A stretch of DNA of 64,000 bases from UBA2266 sp964406945 (lineage in GTDB: Bacteria > Planctomycetota > Phycisphaerae > Sedimentisphaerales > Anaerobacaceae), in contig CAYOTO010000010.1 in the NCBI GenBank assembly GCA_964406945.1, forward strand, positions 23,609 to 87,608, read 5' to 3'. The position numbers and the translations under genes were made by a program. Below the pieces are notes generated by a model. That model did no database searches and had not been told where the DNA came from. It worked only from the letters and a program-made list of their open reading frames with translations. Positions 35,284-43,950 of this stretch are shown piece by piece (within the stretch, counting starts at the first letter, position 1; each line of letters opens with the position of its first letter).

Positions 35284-36420
35284 GTGTCGAAATTCAAGCT
35301 GCTCATGCTCAACTACGAATTCCCGCCAATCGGAGGCGGGGCCGCGATGGCGCACAGGGCGCTTCTGGATCAATACGCAAAGCAAGCGGACTTGGAAGTT
35401 GATGTCCTGACTTCCGGCGTGCCCGATGCCCCGCAAATAGAGCAGCTCTCGCCGAACATAACCGTGCGTCGAATCCGCCTGCACAAAAAGCACCTGCACC
35501 ACTGGCGAAAAATCGAAGTTATCGAATGGCTCAGCAGGGCCAAACGTCTTTACCGCCGCATGTTGCGGGAGAAAGACTACGCCCTGGTCCATGCATTCTT
35601 CGGCTTTCCCACCGGCTATCTCTGCTACAAAACCAGGAGCGAGATTCCGTATATAATCAGCCTTCGCGGGTCCGATGTCCCCGGCAGGCACGCCAGGCTG
35701 CAACTGGAGTACAAGATTCTGGCGCCGCTTTTCAGTGCTATCTGGAGGAATGCCGCAGCCGTAGTCGCGTGCAGTGAAGGACTGAAACAGCGAGCCAACC
35801 GCTTCCTGGGGTCCGTGGATATACGAGTCATCCCCAACGGCGTTGATACCGCCCGCTTCCATCCGCCGGGTGAGATCGAATCAGCGGATCATCTGCGGCT
35901 GCTCACCGTCGGCCGGCTCTCGGTAACCAAACGCGTCGATATGCTCCTGGAAGCGGTCGAACTGCTGATCGAACGCGGCTGCAGGGTCAAGTTGAAAATC
36001 GTGGGCGGCGGACCGTTGGAAAACGAACTGCGGGAACTCGCCCGCCGCAAGCAAATTGAATCGGCGGTGGAATTCACCGGCCGGGTCGATCCGGCCGAAA
36101 TGCCCGAAATCTACCGACACGGCGACATCTTCGTCTCGGCCTCGATGCAGGAAGGCATGAGCAACGCAATGCTCGAAGCAATCGCAACCAATCTGCCCGT
36201 AGTAACAACGCGCTGTGAAGGTGTCGAAGAGTTGGTCACGGACAATGGCTTGATCATAGATTCGCCGGAACCGGCTGAAATAGCCGACGCAATCGAAACG
36301 CTGGTCGCCGACCCCGACCGCCGAAAAACCATGTCCGCCGCCGCGACCCAGAAAGCAGAACAATACACCCCGCAAACCCCCGCCAACAAATACCTGAACC
36401 TCTACAAGGCTGTGCTATGA
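35284..36420 (+). CDS. Glycosyltransferase family 4 (GT-B)
   Basis: A 378-residue GT-B fold glycosyltransferase. The N-terminal half begins KLLMLNYEFPPIGGGAAMAHR, typical of the acceptor domain with its glycine-rich loop. The C-terminal half has VGRLSVTKRVDMLLEA near 200 and the donor-binding E-x7-E-like region SMQEGMSNAMLEAIATNLPVV near 285. It probably adds a hexose from a nucleotide sugar to a growing surface glycan in the cytoplasm. The start is a GTG at 35284; a nearby ATG at 35279 is out of frame. The next gene begins within its stop codon (ATGA overlap). Confidence 0.9.
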   Translation: MSKFKLLMLNYEFPPIGGGAAMAHRALLDQYAKQADLEVDVLTSGVPDAPQIEQLSPNITVRRIRLHKKHLHHWRKIEVIEWLSRAKRLYRRMLREKDYALVHAFFGFPTGYLCYKTRSEIPYIISLRGSDVPGRHARLQLEYKILAPLFSAIWRNAAAVVACSEGLKQRANRFLGSVDIRVIPNGVDTARFHPPGEIESADHLRLLTVGRLSVTKRVDMLLEAVELLIERGCRVKLKIVGGGPLENELRELARRKQIESAVEFTGRVDPAEMPEIYRHGDIFVSASMQEGMSNAMLEAIATNLPVVTTRCEGVEELVTDNGLIIDSPEPAEIADAIETLVADPDRRKTMSAAATQKAEQYTPQTPANKYLNLYKAVL

Positions 36421-37520
36421 AAACGACCGTGATGCATGTTATCGATCATCTCGGTTATGGCGGCGCGCCCACAGTCGTAAAGAACATCGTCGAAAACATG
36501 AAGGACGACAGCGTTGAGAACATTGTGTGCGCTCTGAGAAAGAATCCCAGGCCTCTTCCGGTCAGCGCAGAAACAGTCGATCTTGATTCTCACAAGTTTG
36601 ATCCGTTTACGTGCATCAAGATCGCGCGTCTGGCAAGGAAAAGAAACATCGATATCATTCACGCCCATCTCCAGAAGTCTATCCTTTCGGCTCTTGTGGC
36701 CTCCTTCTTCTGCGGATCCAAAGTCATAATCCACGAGCACGGCCCCGTATTTCGCGGCGGCACGGGTTGTTTCTATAGGCTGGGGATAAGAATGCTCCGT
36801 TCTCGGGTTACCCATGCAATCGCCAACTCGGCTGCTGCGAAGCGCGCACTTCAACGAGCTTCGAAGATCGACGGTGACTTTATCTCAGTGGTTGAGAACT
36901 TCATAGACAGCACCCGTTTTGATCCGGAAAGATACGATCGAATCCAATCCAGGAAGAAGTTGAAGATCTCCAACGAGGCAATGGTCATAGGTTTTGTTGG
37001 CAGACTGGACAGGTGCAAGGGCGTCGATATTCTGTTGAATGCCGCCAGGACACTGCTGGCCTGCAACCGGGGCTATCGCTTCGTAATCGTAGGCTACGGC
37101 GCCGAAGAGCATAATCTCCGCCGTCTGGCAAGAGAACTGGCGATATCGGAACAGGTGACTTTCACTGGTCTTTGCGAGAACCCCGCCGCTGCAATGGCCG
37201 CGTTCGACCTTGCCGTAATCCCAAGCCGAAGAGAAGCATTCGGAATCACCGCCGTCGAACTGATGGCAATGGGCGTCCCGGTGATAGCATCGACCGTGGG
37301 AGGCCTGCCCGAGTTGATCGAAAACGAAAGAACAGGCCTGCTGCTGGCCGAACTTAACCCCGAACAAATCGCCGCGGCTGTGAAGAAACTCGCCTCTGAT
37401 CCCGACCTGAGAACCACCCTGGCCGAGAATGCCCGCAATTTCGCCAAACAGTTCGACGGCACTCGGCAAATAGAAGAACTCCGGCAGATTTACAGAACAA
37501 TCTCCTCCCCGGATAACTGA
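36417..37520 (+). CDS. Glycosyltransferase family 4 (GT-B)
   Basis: A 367-residue GT4 enzyme, distinct from the preceding one. The N-terminus has VIDHLGYGGAPTVVKNIVE, the ligand loop of this family. The C-terminal domain shows GFVGRLDRCKGVDILLNA near 188 and SRREAFGITAVELMAMGVPVIAS near 265 with the conserved Glu pair. It starts in the stop codon of the preceding gene (4-bp overlap), and the methyltransferase gene follows after one base. Base composition is slightly less GC-rich than the first GT4 gene, which may reflect cassette exchange in glycan loci. Substrates are unknown. Confidence 0.9.
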   Translation: MKTTVMHVIDHLGYGGAPTVVKNIVENMKDDSVENIVCALRKNPRPLPVSAETVDLDSHKFDPFTCIKIARLARKRNIDIIHAHLQKSILSALVASFFCGSKVIIHEHGPVFRGGTGCFYRLGIRMLRSRVTHAIANSAAAKRALQRASKIDGDFISVVENFIDSTRFDPERYDRIQSRKKLKISNEAMVIGFVGRLDRCKGVDILLNAARTLLACNRGYRFVIVGYGAEEHNLRRLARELAISEQVTFTGLCENPAAAMAAFDLAVIPSRREAFGITAVELMAMGVPVIASTVGGLPELIENERTGLLLAELNPEQIAAAVKKLASDPDLRTTLAENARNFAKQFDGTRQIEELRQIYRTISSPDN

Positions 37521-37521
37521 T

Positions 37522-38358
37522 ATGCCCGCAACCGACTCGGTACAATTCAACAAGACAGCCCATGACCGGATAAGCCGCGTATACGAGCGCCGGCACACCG
37601 AGATATTCAATCCTGTCGAGCAGGATCGTCTTCGCAAATGCCTGAAAGCCGCGGTTGATAATTTGAAAACGGGTTCCGAACAGCCCAGGGCGCTCGACGT
37701 GGGTTGCGGATCGGGCAATCTCACGAGGCACGTGATTGAGCTGGGTCTCAGAACCACCTCCGCCGATCTGTCGGAGCGGTTCCTGGAATTGATAAGAAAG
37801 AAGTTCGCCGGTACGGGGATGTCGGACACGCTAAAGCTCAACGGCCGCGACCTTTCAAATGTCCGTTCCGAGACATACGACTTTGTCGCTGCCTATTCGG
37901 TTCTGCATCACATACCCGACTACATGAAGATGGTCGATGAGATGTGCAGGGTGGCCAAACCCGGCGGGATCGTCTATATCGATCACGAAGTCAACGAGTC
38001 TTACTGGAAACGTCCCGCCGAATACGTTGAATTTTTGAGAGCTGCCAGACCCCGCGTCAATATCAAACGCTACATCCGCCTGATGATCGACGTTCCCGGC
38101 TATATCCACATCGTCAGGCGTCTCCTTAACCCCAGATACAAGCGGGAGGGCGATATTCATGTTTGGCCCGACGATCACGTCGAGTGGGACAGAATAGAGG
38201 ATGCGCTTGCAAAAAAGGGCTTCGAAATCGTACTTAAAGAAGATTATCTGCTTTACCGGAGCGTCTACGACCGGCAGGTGTTTGAAAATTATAAGGATAA
38301 ATGCACCGATCAGCGAATCCTGGCGGCACGGAAAGCTCCTGCACAACAACCAGCTTAG
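37522..38358 (+). CDS. Class I SAM-dependent methyltransferase
   Basis: A 278-residue methyltransferase. Motif I is RALDVGCGSGNLTRHV at residues 52-67, an acidic residue closes the next strand (TTSADLSERF), and AAYSVLHHIPDYMKMVDEM near 117 is the usual post-motif region of UbiE/COQ5-like enzymes. The C-terminal part (about 170-250) is specific and unrecognised. In this context it may methylate a sugar or lipid intermediate. It follows the second GT4 gene by one base. Its stop overlaps the stop of the leftward GT2 gene by 4 bp. Confidence 0.88.
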   Translation: MPATDSVQFNKTAHDRISRVYERRHTEIFNPVEQDRLRKCLKAAVDNLKTGSEQPRALDVGCGSGNLTRHVIELGLRTTSADLSERFLELIRKKFAGTGMSDTLKLNGRDLSNVRSETYDFVAAYSVLHHIPDYMKMVDEMCRVAKPGGIVYIDHEVNESYWKRPAEYVEFLRAARPRVNIKRYIRLMIDVPGYIHIVRRLLNPRYKREGDIHVWPDDHVEWDRIEDALAKKGFEIVLKEDYLLYRSVYDRQVFENYKDKCTDQRILAARKAPAQQPA

Positions 38359-39356
38359 TTTTGCCCCTTCCGTTCGTGAAACCAACGTCGGCTCACTTGC
38401 CGTTCCACACCGGCTCGGTGCGCGAAACAAGCGGCGCCTCTTGCCAACGCCACTGTCAATCGCGGGCAAACCGTCAGTAAATAAGTCCCCGCACGTTCAT
38501 ACCAATTGAAAAACTCCGCGAAATCACGCACCGTTTCTCGGGCATCGGTCTTGAAGCCGTGATAAATCGTCGTTGCCAGGCTTTTTCGCAGGACTTTCCT
38601 CGCCATGGGATTAAATCTATCCCTGGCTCCTTCCCGCTCGGACAGTTTCAGGTGTTTGCGAATCAGGCGGCGCGCCTCATCTCCTTTTTTGCCTCTCATG
38701 TGACGCCTGCTTCCGGCGGTATCAAGATCACCCAGATGCATTGTTGCCAATGGCCTCGGAATATACCCAATCTCCGGATGGCGGTATGCGATTCGCCACC
38801 ACATGTCGAAATCAGCCGCCAGCGGCCAACTCGTCTCGAAGACTCCCACCTCCTCGAATACGTCGCGGTGCACCATAATGCTTGCGGTCACAAGAGCACA
38901 ACCGCGATTCGCAACCGCATCAAAGAAGTCCTGGAAATACTCCCGCCCACCCATTGCCGCCTCGAGTTTCTCCGAATCCCCGGCCAAGCTGCGCCGGTCT
39001 CCGCAGGCCCTCCAGAAGTTTGCTCCGCACCACCGAAGCCGTGGGTTTCTTTCCAGAAGTGCCATCTGGTCCTGCAACTTTTCTCTTTGCCATTCGTCGT
39101 CATGGTCGAGAAAGGCAATCCATTGTCCACGGGCTTCGGCGATGCCGCGATTGCGAGCCGCACCGTCGCCGGCGTTCTCCTGGCGGATACATCGCACCTT
39201 ACCGCCATAACTTTCCACAATGTCGGATGTGCCATCGGAGGAGCCATCATCTATCACCACGACCTCATAATCATCGTACGTCTGGGCGAGTACACTGTCA
39301 ATCGTTCGCCGAATAAAAGCCGCCGCATTGTAAGCAGGTATCACGACGGTGATCAT
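38355..39356 (-). CDS. Glycosyltransferase family 2
   Basis: A 333-residue GT2 enzyme with a GT-A fold. The N-terminus is ITVVIPAYNAAAFIRRTIDSVL, then VVIDDGSSDGT near 34, NAGDGAARNRGIAEA near 62 and the metal-binding FLDHDDEW near 84. The C-terminal part (about 210-320) is basic and helical, without membrane spans. It acts on a nucleotide-sugar donor, probably in surface glycan assembly. It overlaps the upstream methyltransferase gene by 4 bp (ATGA) and meets the plus-strand methyltransferase tail to tail. Confidence 0.9.
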   Translation of the reverse strand: MITVVIPAYNAAAFIRRTIDSVLAQTYDDYEVVVIDDGSSDGTSDIVESYGGKVRCIRQENAGDGAARNRGIAEARGQWIAFLDHDDEWQREKLQDQMALLERNPRLRWCGANFWRACGDRRSLAGDSEKLEAAMGGREYFQDFFDAVANRGCALVTASIMVHRDVFEEVGVFETSWPLAADFDMWWRIAYRHPEIGYIPRPLATMHLGDLDTAGSRRHMRGKKGDEARRLIRKHLKLSEREGARDRFNPMARKVLRKSLATTIYHGFKTDARETVRDFAEFFNWYERAGTYLLTVCPRLTVALARGAACFAHRAGVERQVSRRWFHERKGQN

Positions 39357-40039
39357 AGATCACCCACTTGCTCTTTCGGCCGCGCAACACACGCGAAATG
39401 AACGTAGCGCGTATCCTTGAAGAAGTTCAGCAAGAGCAGATTGACTACCGAGAACAAGACCGTTCTATAATTGCGCTCGGGCTCGAGCCCTTCTATCGTC
39501 ACCAGCTCATATCCCAGTAGCGGCCACATCTTCAACAAGCTCTTATAAGTGAAAAACCGCAGGTGCGTCCGGTCCAGAATACCGTGCTCGGTGTAATCCC
39601 AAGTTCCCCGCAGCACCAGCCTGCACAGGTTTTTGCAGAACCGAACATTTGGTATCGATGCCACAACTACGCCGTCCGCGGATAATTTGGCTTTCAGATT
39701 CTGCAGCAGCGTATAAGGATCGACCAGATGCTCGAGAATGTCATTGCATATAACGCAGTCGAAGTATGCATCGGGTAGATCCGGCACGGCATCGACTACA
39801 TTGCCCTCGATAACCTTGTCCAGTTTTTCTCGCGCCGCGGCCGCCGCATCGGAATCAAGCTCAATGCCCCAGCATTCACAGCCGTGGCGAGCCTTGATTG
39901 CGGCCGAAAAAAGCCCGCTGCTGCAACCCAGTTCCAACGTCCGCCCCACGCCTTCGGGAATGTACTTCAGCATCTCCCGCCTGCTTTGCCGCCAGTACCT
40001 TTCCGGCTTTGCCGATGTGTTCTCGATTGCTTTAGTCAT
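39353..40039 (-). CDS. Class I SAM-dependent methyltransferase
   Basis: A 228-residue methyltransferase with motif I TLELGCSSGLFSAAI near residue 35, acidic loop ELDSDA near 59, and FDCVICNDILEHLVDPYTLL near 95, typical of the Methyltransf_11/23 group found in polysaccharide loci. A short hydrophobic stretch near 205 (TVLFSVVNLLLLNFF) could associate with the membrane. It is unrelated in detail to the plus-strand methyltransferase. It lies between the flippase gene (15 bp upstream) and the GT2 gene (4-bp overlap). Confidence 0.88.
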   Translation of the reverse strand: MTKAIENTSAKPERYWRQSRREMLKYIPEGVGRTLELGCSSGLFSAAIKARHGCECWGIELDSDAAAAAREKLDKVIEGNVVDAVPDLPDAYFDCVICNDILEHLVDPYTLLQNLKAKLSADGVVVASIPNVRFCKNLCRLVLRGTWDYTEHGILDRTHLRFFTYKSLLKMWPLLGYELVTIEGLEPERNYRTVLFSVVNLLLLNFFKDTRYVHFACVARPKEQVGDL

Positions 40040-40054
40040 TCGAACAACTGATTG

Positions 40055-41320
40055 TTAAACCTTCAAAAACTTCTTTAATTCGAGTCTGAAATAAATCTCG
40101 ATTATAACCGCATGGACAAAATAAGCAAAGCTCGTCGCAATCGCAGCCCCGTGAATTCCCATCCGGGGAACCAGAACCAGATCCAGCACAAGATTGAGTA
40201 AGACCTGAATCGCGTTGCCGCTTTGAGCGAATCTGTATCGTTTCAAAGCATTCAATACGGGCGCATAAAGAATCACGTGCAGCATCATGACCGCTCCCAC
40301 CAGCAGAATGCGAAATACGCCCGGCGTTTCCGGATACGCATGCCCGTAGACCGCCTCGGTCGCAACACCGGCCCCGGCAAACAAGGCCGCGATAACTATT
40401 ATTCCCCCCGCCATAATCCGCGGCCGCTTCACGTACAAGTAACTCCTGACTTTCTCCCTGTCGCCGATGTGCTCACTGACGAACGGCAGAAAATAGCCGT
40501 ACAAAACGAATATCAGCGTCAGCAGCCCCTTAAACACCTGATACGCCAGATTATACGACCCTATCCGGCCCATCGAAACGTATGCCCGCAGCACGAGATT
40601 GTCGCCCCAGTTAATGAAATACACGGCCGTCGAGCCGAGAATAATCCACTTTGCGAAGTCGAACATCTGCCGGCAATAGCTCGCATCGAATGACAGCGGC
40701 AGCAACTGACCGAAATCAATCCGCCACACGAATACGGCGACCACGCAAATCGCCGCGACCGGATAGATTGCAAAGACATTGCGAAGCGTAACCGCATCCG
40801 TCAGATGCAGCACCAAAACAAGCCCCAGCGTGACCAGCCCGAACAGAAGCTCCGCCTGGGCGTTCCGCATTCGCCGGCCCAGCGCCATGAAGATATTGCA
40901 GAAGAAATTCTTGGTTGCCAGGCCGGCGAACGCCAGAACCACAAAAACCAGATCGCCGCGCCCTATCACCGCAAAAGCCGCAAGTTGCCTGCGGAATACC
41001 GTCGCCAGCACAATAACAACAGCGGAACTCACCGCCAGAAAGACGCATTGAACGGTGAATGCCTTGTTGATTTTGCCGGTTCTTGCCCTCTCCTGGTTCG
41101 CGTGAACGATGAACGGCGTCTGAAGCGACGCCACCAGCAGCGTCGAAAAGAAAAACGCAATCATCTTCGCAAGCGAATAACTCCCGAACGCCTCTCGCGA
41201 AAAGAACTTGGCCACAACCAGGGGCGCAGCCATGGTGCACCCCTGCCCGAGGGCCTGTAAGAACCCGAAACCAAGCAGCCCCCTGGCCTGTCGAAGCTCG
41301 TATCTTATCTTCTCAAACAT
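40055..41320 (-). CDS. Oligosaccharide flippase (Wzx/MVF-like)
   Basis: A 421-residue polytopic membrane protein with about 12 hydrophobic segments. It belongs by pattern to the polysaccharide-biosynthesis (Wzx/RfbX) branch of the MOP superfamily: an N-terminal GLLGFGFLQALGQGCTM segment, INWGDNLVLRAYVSMGRIGSYNLAYQ near the middle (the typical D..V/L.....G....G.Y..A pattern) and LVPRMGIHGAAIATSFAYF near the C-terminus. It would flip lipid-linked glycan repeat units across the inner membrane. The ATG at 41320 is chosen over a longer open frame to 41476 whose extra residues are not membrane-protein-like. Confidence 0.88.
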   Translation of the reverse strand: MFEKIRYELRQARGLLGFGFLQALGQGCTMAAPLVVAKFFSREAFGSYSLAKMIAFFFSTLLVASLQTPFIVHANQERARTGKINKAFTVQCVFLAVSSAVVIVLATVFRRQLAAFAVIGRGDLVFVVLAFAGLATKNFFCNIFMALGRRMRNAQAELLFGLVTLGLVLVLHLTDAVTLRNVFAIYPVAAICVVAVFVWRIDFGQLLPLSFDASYCRQMFDFAKWIILGSTAVYFINWGDNLVLRAYVSMGRIGSYNLAYQVFKGLLTLIFVLYGYFLPFVSEHIGDREKVRSYLYVKRPRIMAGGIIVIAALFAGAGVATEAVYGHAYPETPGVFRILLVGAVMMLHVILYAPVLNALKRYRFAQSGNAIQVLLNLVLDLVLVPRMGIHGAAIATSFAYFVHAVIIEIYFRLELKKFLKV

Positions 41321-41351
41321 GGAATGCAATTCAAGCCACTCGACCGGACAT

Positions 41352-42122
41352 TCAGCGGACGCGTTTGAGGAAACCGCATGCACTGAAAGTAAGGATATAA
41401 CGCTCCCGGTCCTGGTCGACCTCGAATTCGGGATGTTCGTCCACGAACTGCTCGGCCGCCTTGAGCGGACCCTCATAAAACTGGCCGACCCCGTCGCCCG
41501 GTTTGAACAGGTCCGCGACAGTGTCTTCTATAACGGCGTAGCTGCCAACGCCCACAAATTTGGCATAACGGGCAAGATCGGCGAGAACCTGTTCCTTCCG
41601 ATGTCCCCCATCATGCAGCAGCATGCAGTTCTTGCCTTCGCAGATCTCGGCGACCTGTGCGGCTGTTTCCTCGCTGGAGCTGTCCCCGGTGATTTCAATT
41701 ATCCGGTCGTGCTTGACGTTGTACGTGCTGCGGTCGATATCTATCGAAACCACCTGCCCCTTGCCAAGCATGTCGAAAAGCTGAGCAAAGTAAAGCGTAC
41801 TGCCCCCTTCGGCGCTGCCGATCTCTATCAGCACATCGGGCTTCGTCTCGTAAATTATTTCCTGATATATCCAGGTATCCAGCGGATTCTTGAGCGTCTT
41901 GACGCCCATCCAGTAACACTTCTGGAATACGATGTTCTTGTGATGATAGATCATCCACTCGCGAAGTGTCATATCGAAACGCTGACGGTAATCGGCCCGC
42001 ATCGGTCTGGCTTTGCGAAACAGCGAGGCAAAGCCCGCCCCCAGCTTCCCGAAAAAGCTGCCCGGATCTCGAAACAGCAGCCTTAATGCACTGCCGACCT
42101 TCTTGCTAAAGCTCTTACGCAT
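41352..42122 (-). CDS. CmcI-type methyltransferase (cephalosporin hydroxylase family)
   Basis: A 256-residue protein. The first 50 residues are basic and hydrophobic (FSKKVGSALRLLF), then a Rossmann methyltransferase domain: VLIEIGSAEGGSTLYFAQL near 97 (motif I), VVSIDID near 124, and LLHDGGHRKEQVLADL near 168. This pattern is that of the CmcI / rhamnosyl O-methyltransferase family, whose members often methylate sugars in surface glycans. The ATG at 42122 is used; a TTG at 42173 in the same frame is possible. It ends 31 bp before the flippase start and is first in this leftward run. Confidence 0.82.
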   Translation of the reverse strand: MRKSFSKKVGSALRLLFRDPGSFFGKLGAGFASLFRKARPMRADYRQRFDMTLREWMIYHHKNIVFQKCYWMGVKTLKNPLDTWIYQEIIYETKPDVLIEIGSAEGGSTLYFAQLFDMLGKGQVVSIDIDRSTYNVKHDRIIEITGDSSSEETAAQVAEICEGKNCMLLHDGGHRKEQVLADLARYAKFVGVGSYAVIEDTVADLFKPGDGVGQFYEGPLKAAEQFVDEHPEFEVDQDRERYILTFSACGFLKRVR

Positions 42123-42376
42123 ATCCTTAAGCACCTGCCAGAAACGCTGCTGAAACGCAAAAAAACCGCACAAGACGGCGGATTATCCCAGATTGCCAAA
42201 ACCCAGTCAAGGCTTTGCACTACTTCCCATCCTCAGTCTCTCGGGGATCCGGGCCGTTAAAAAAAATTTCGGCCGCTATCGATGCCCACTACACCACCCG
42301 CCGCTTCTTTGCAAGATTGAAAAACATCGCTGCGAGACTTGTCTTCAAACTGGAGTTAACCGCCGTTGTGCGGCTC

Positions 42377-43792
42377 TCACCATGCCGGGAAGCGTCGGCA
42401 CAATAGTTTTACTCTGTCCCTCATTTCGGCCGCGAAGTCGCCGTCTATAGCGTACTGCCGCTCGCCGAGCACCTGCACGTGGCCAAGCACCTGGTCCACC
42501 AGTTCGGCTATCTCGTTCATTTGAGCCGGCCCCATGCCGTTTCGTGTAACGATCGGCGTTCCCAGTCGCATTCCGCTGGTCACCCGCGGCCCGAAACGGT
42601 CGTATGCCAGCCGGTTCATATTCACCACAATCCCGCAATCCTCCAGACACCGCTGGGCGATATAGCCGGTCAGGCCGCTGCGGGACCTGTAAACATCGAC
42701 CAGAACCATGTGATTGTCCGTACCGCCGGTAAGCACGTCGTAACCCCGCTCCACCATAGCCTTGCCGAGCGCCTTGGCGTTATCGACTATCAGCCTCTGC
42801 CTACGGTGGTACTCATCGGTCATCATTTCCTTGAAGAAAACCGCCTTGGCGGCAATATTGTTCAGACAGGGCGTTCCCTGCACGCCCGGAAATGTCGCCC
42901 GCTGGATCAGTTTCCACAGCGGCATTTGTCTGCCGTTCGCCTTCACCGGCGTCTCGAAATCCCTGCCCATCAGAATCAGTCCGCCCCTCGGCCCGCCGGG
43001 TTTGTACGTGCTCGTGGTGGTGAAATGAGCGTAATCGACAGGCGACTGGTGCACGCCGGCGGCCACAAGGCCCGAAATGTGCGAAATATCGGCCATGAGG
43101 TACGCACCGGCTTCGTCCGCCATGTCACGGTAGCGGGCAAAGTCGATCCGACGGCAATAAGCGCTTGCCCCGCAGATGATCAGCTTCGGTCGAACCTCAA
43201 GGGCTTTTGCCCGGACGGCATCGTAATCAAGCAAAAACGTTTTCGGATTCACGCAGTAGTTGCTCACCTCGAAAAACTTACCCGAAAACGAAACCTTCTC
43301 CCCGTGCGAAACATGCCCCCCCTGATCCATGCTCAAACTCAGAATTTTGTCATCCCTGCCAAGAATCGCCGCCAGCACGATCTGATTGGCGCTCGTCCCC
43401 GAATGAGGCTGCACGTTGGCGTACTGCGCCGAAAAAACCTTCTTCGCCCGCTCGACCGCAATCGACTCTATCCCGTCGACGACCTCGCAGCCCCCGTGAT
43501 ACCGCGCCCCGATAAATCCCTCAGTCGTCTTGTTCTGCACCACCGAACCCAGCGCCGCGAGCACCGCCCGGCTGCACTGATTCTCGGCCGCGATCAACTG
43601 AAGCGTATCCCCCAGCCGCGCAAACTCCCGTCCGATTAGCTCGTGAATCTCCTCGTCGCAGTCTTTCAGCGCCTGAAAAATTCCCGAGTGATACTGCTCG
43701 AAGCCGCCAAAAGCCCCTTGTCTGCGAAGGACCTCGTAAATACCGGCCTGTCTTTCCGTTACCGCCTCTATATCAATGCCGCCGCCATCCAT
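42377..43792 (-). CDS. glyA: Serine hydroxymethyltransferase-like PLP enzyme with altered active site
   Basis: A 471-residue fold-type I PLP enzyme matching GlyA along its length: LIAAENQCSRAVL near 65, NVQPHSGTSAN near 125, PKLIICGASAYCRRIDF near 200, LMADISHISGLVAAGVH near 226, SGMRLGTP near 405. GlyA normally interconverts serine and glycine with tetrahydrofolate. Several otherwise very conserved residues differ: the KYAEG motif is KTTEG, RYYGG is RYHGG, and the TTTHK before the PLP lysine is TSTYK, with one residue fewer before GPRGG. The PLP lysine itself, the stacking His (GGHVSHG), the Asp/His pair and the C-terminal Arg are kept. Activity may therefore be shifted. There are about 30 extra N-terminal residues. 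The ATG at 43792 has AGGGTGG eight bases upstream. Confidence 0.8.
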   Translation of the reverse strand: MDGGGIDIEAVTERQAGIYEVLRRQGAFGGFEQYHSGIFQALKDCDEEIHELIGREFARLGDTLQLIAAENQCSRAVLAALGSVVQNKTTEGFIGARYHGGCEVVDGIESIAVERAKKVFSAQYANVQPHSGTSANQIVLAAILGRDDKILSLSMDQGGHVSHGEKVSFSGKFFEVSNYCVNPKTFLLDYDAVRAKALEVRPKLIICGASAYCRRIDFARYRDMADEAGAYLMADISHISGLVAAGVHQSPVDYAHFTTTSTYKPGGPRGGLILMGRDFETPVKANGRQMPLWKLIQRATFPGVQGTPCLNNIAAKAVFFKEMMTDEYHRRQRLIVDNAKALGKAMVERGYDVLTGGTDNHMVLVDVYRSRSGLTGYIAQRCLEDCGIVVNMNRLAYDRFGPRVTSGMRLGTPIVTRNGMGPAQMNEIAELVDQVLGHVQVLGERQYAIDGDFAAEMRDRVKLLCRRFPAW

Positions 43793-43950
43793 GTATGCGC
43801 CACCCTGCAGGCCCGGAAAGTCCTCATCCGGGCGATCTGAAAAACAGGTCGCAATCGCCAGCCGGCCCGAAAACACGGCCACAGCGTACGACCCCGTCTC
43901 AATGATTATTTGAAAACCGTTCTTCTGTCAGTATCGGCAATCCGCACTGT

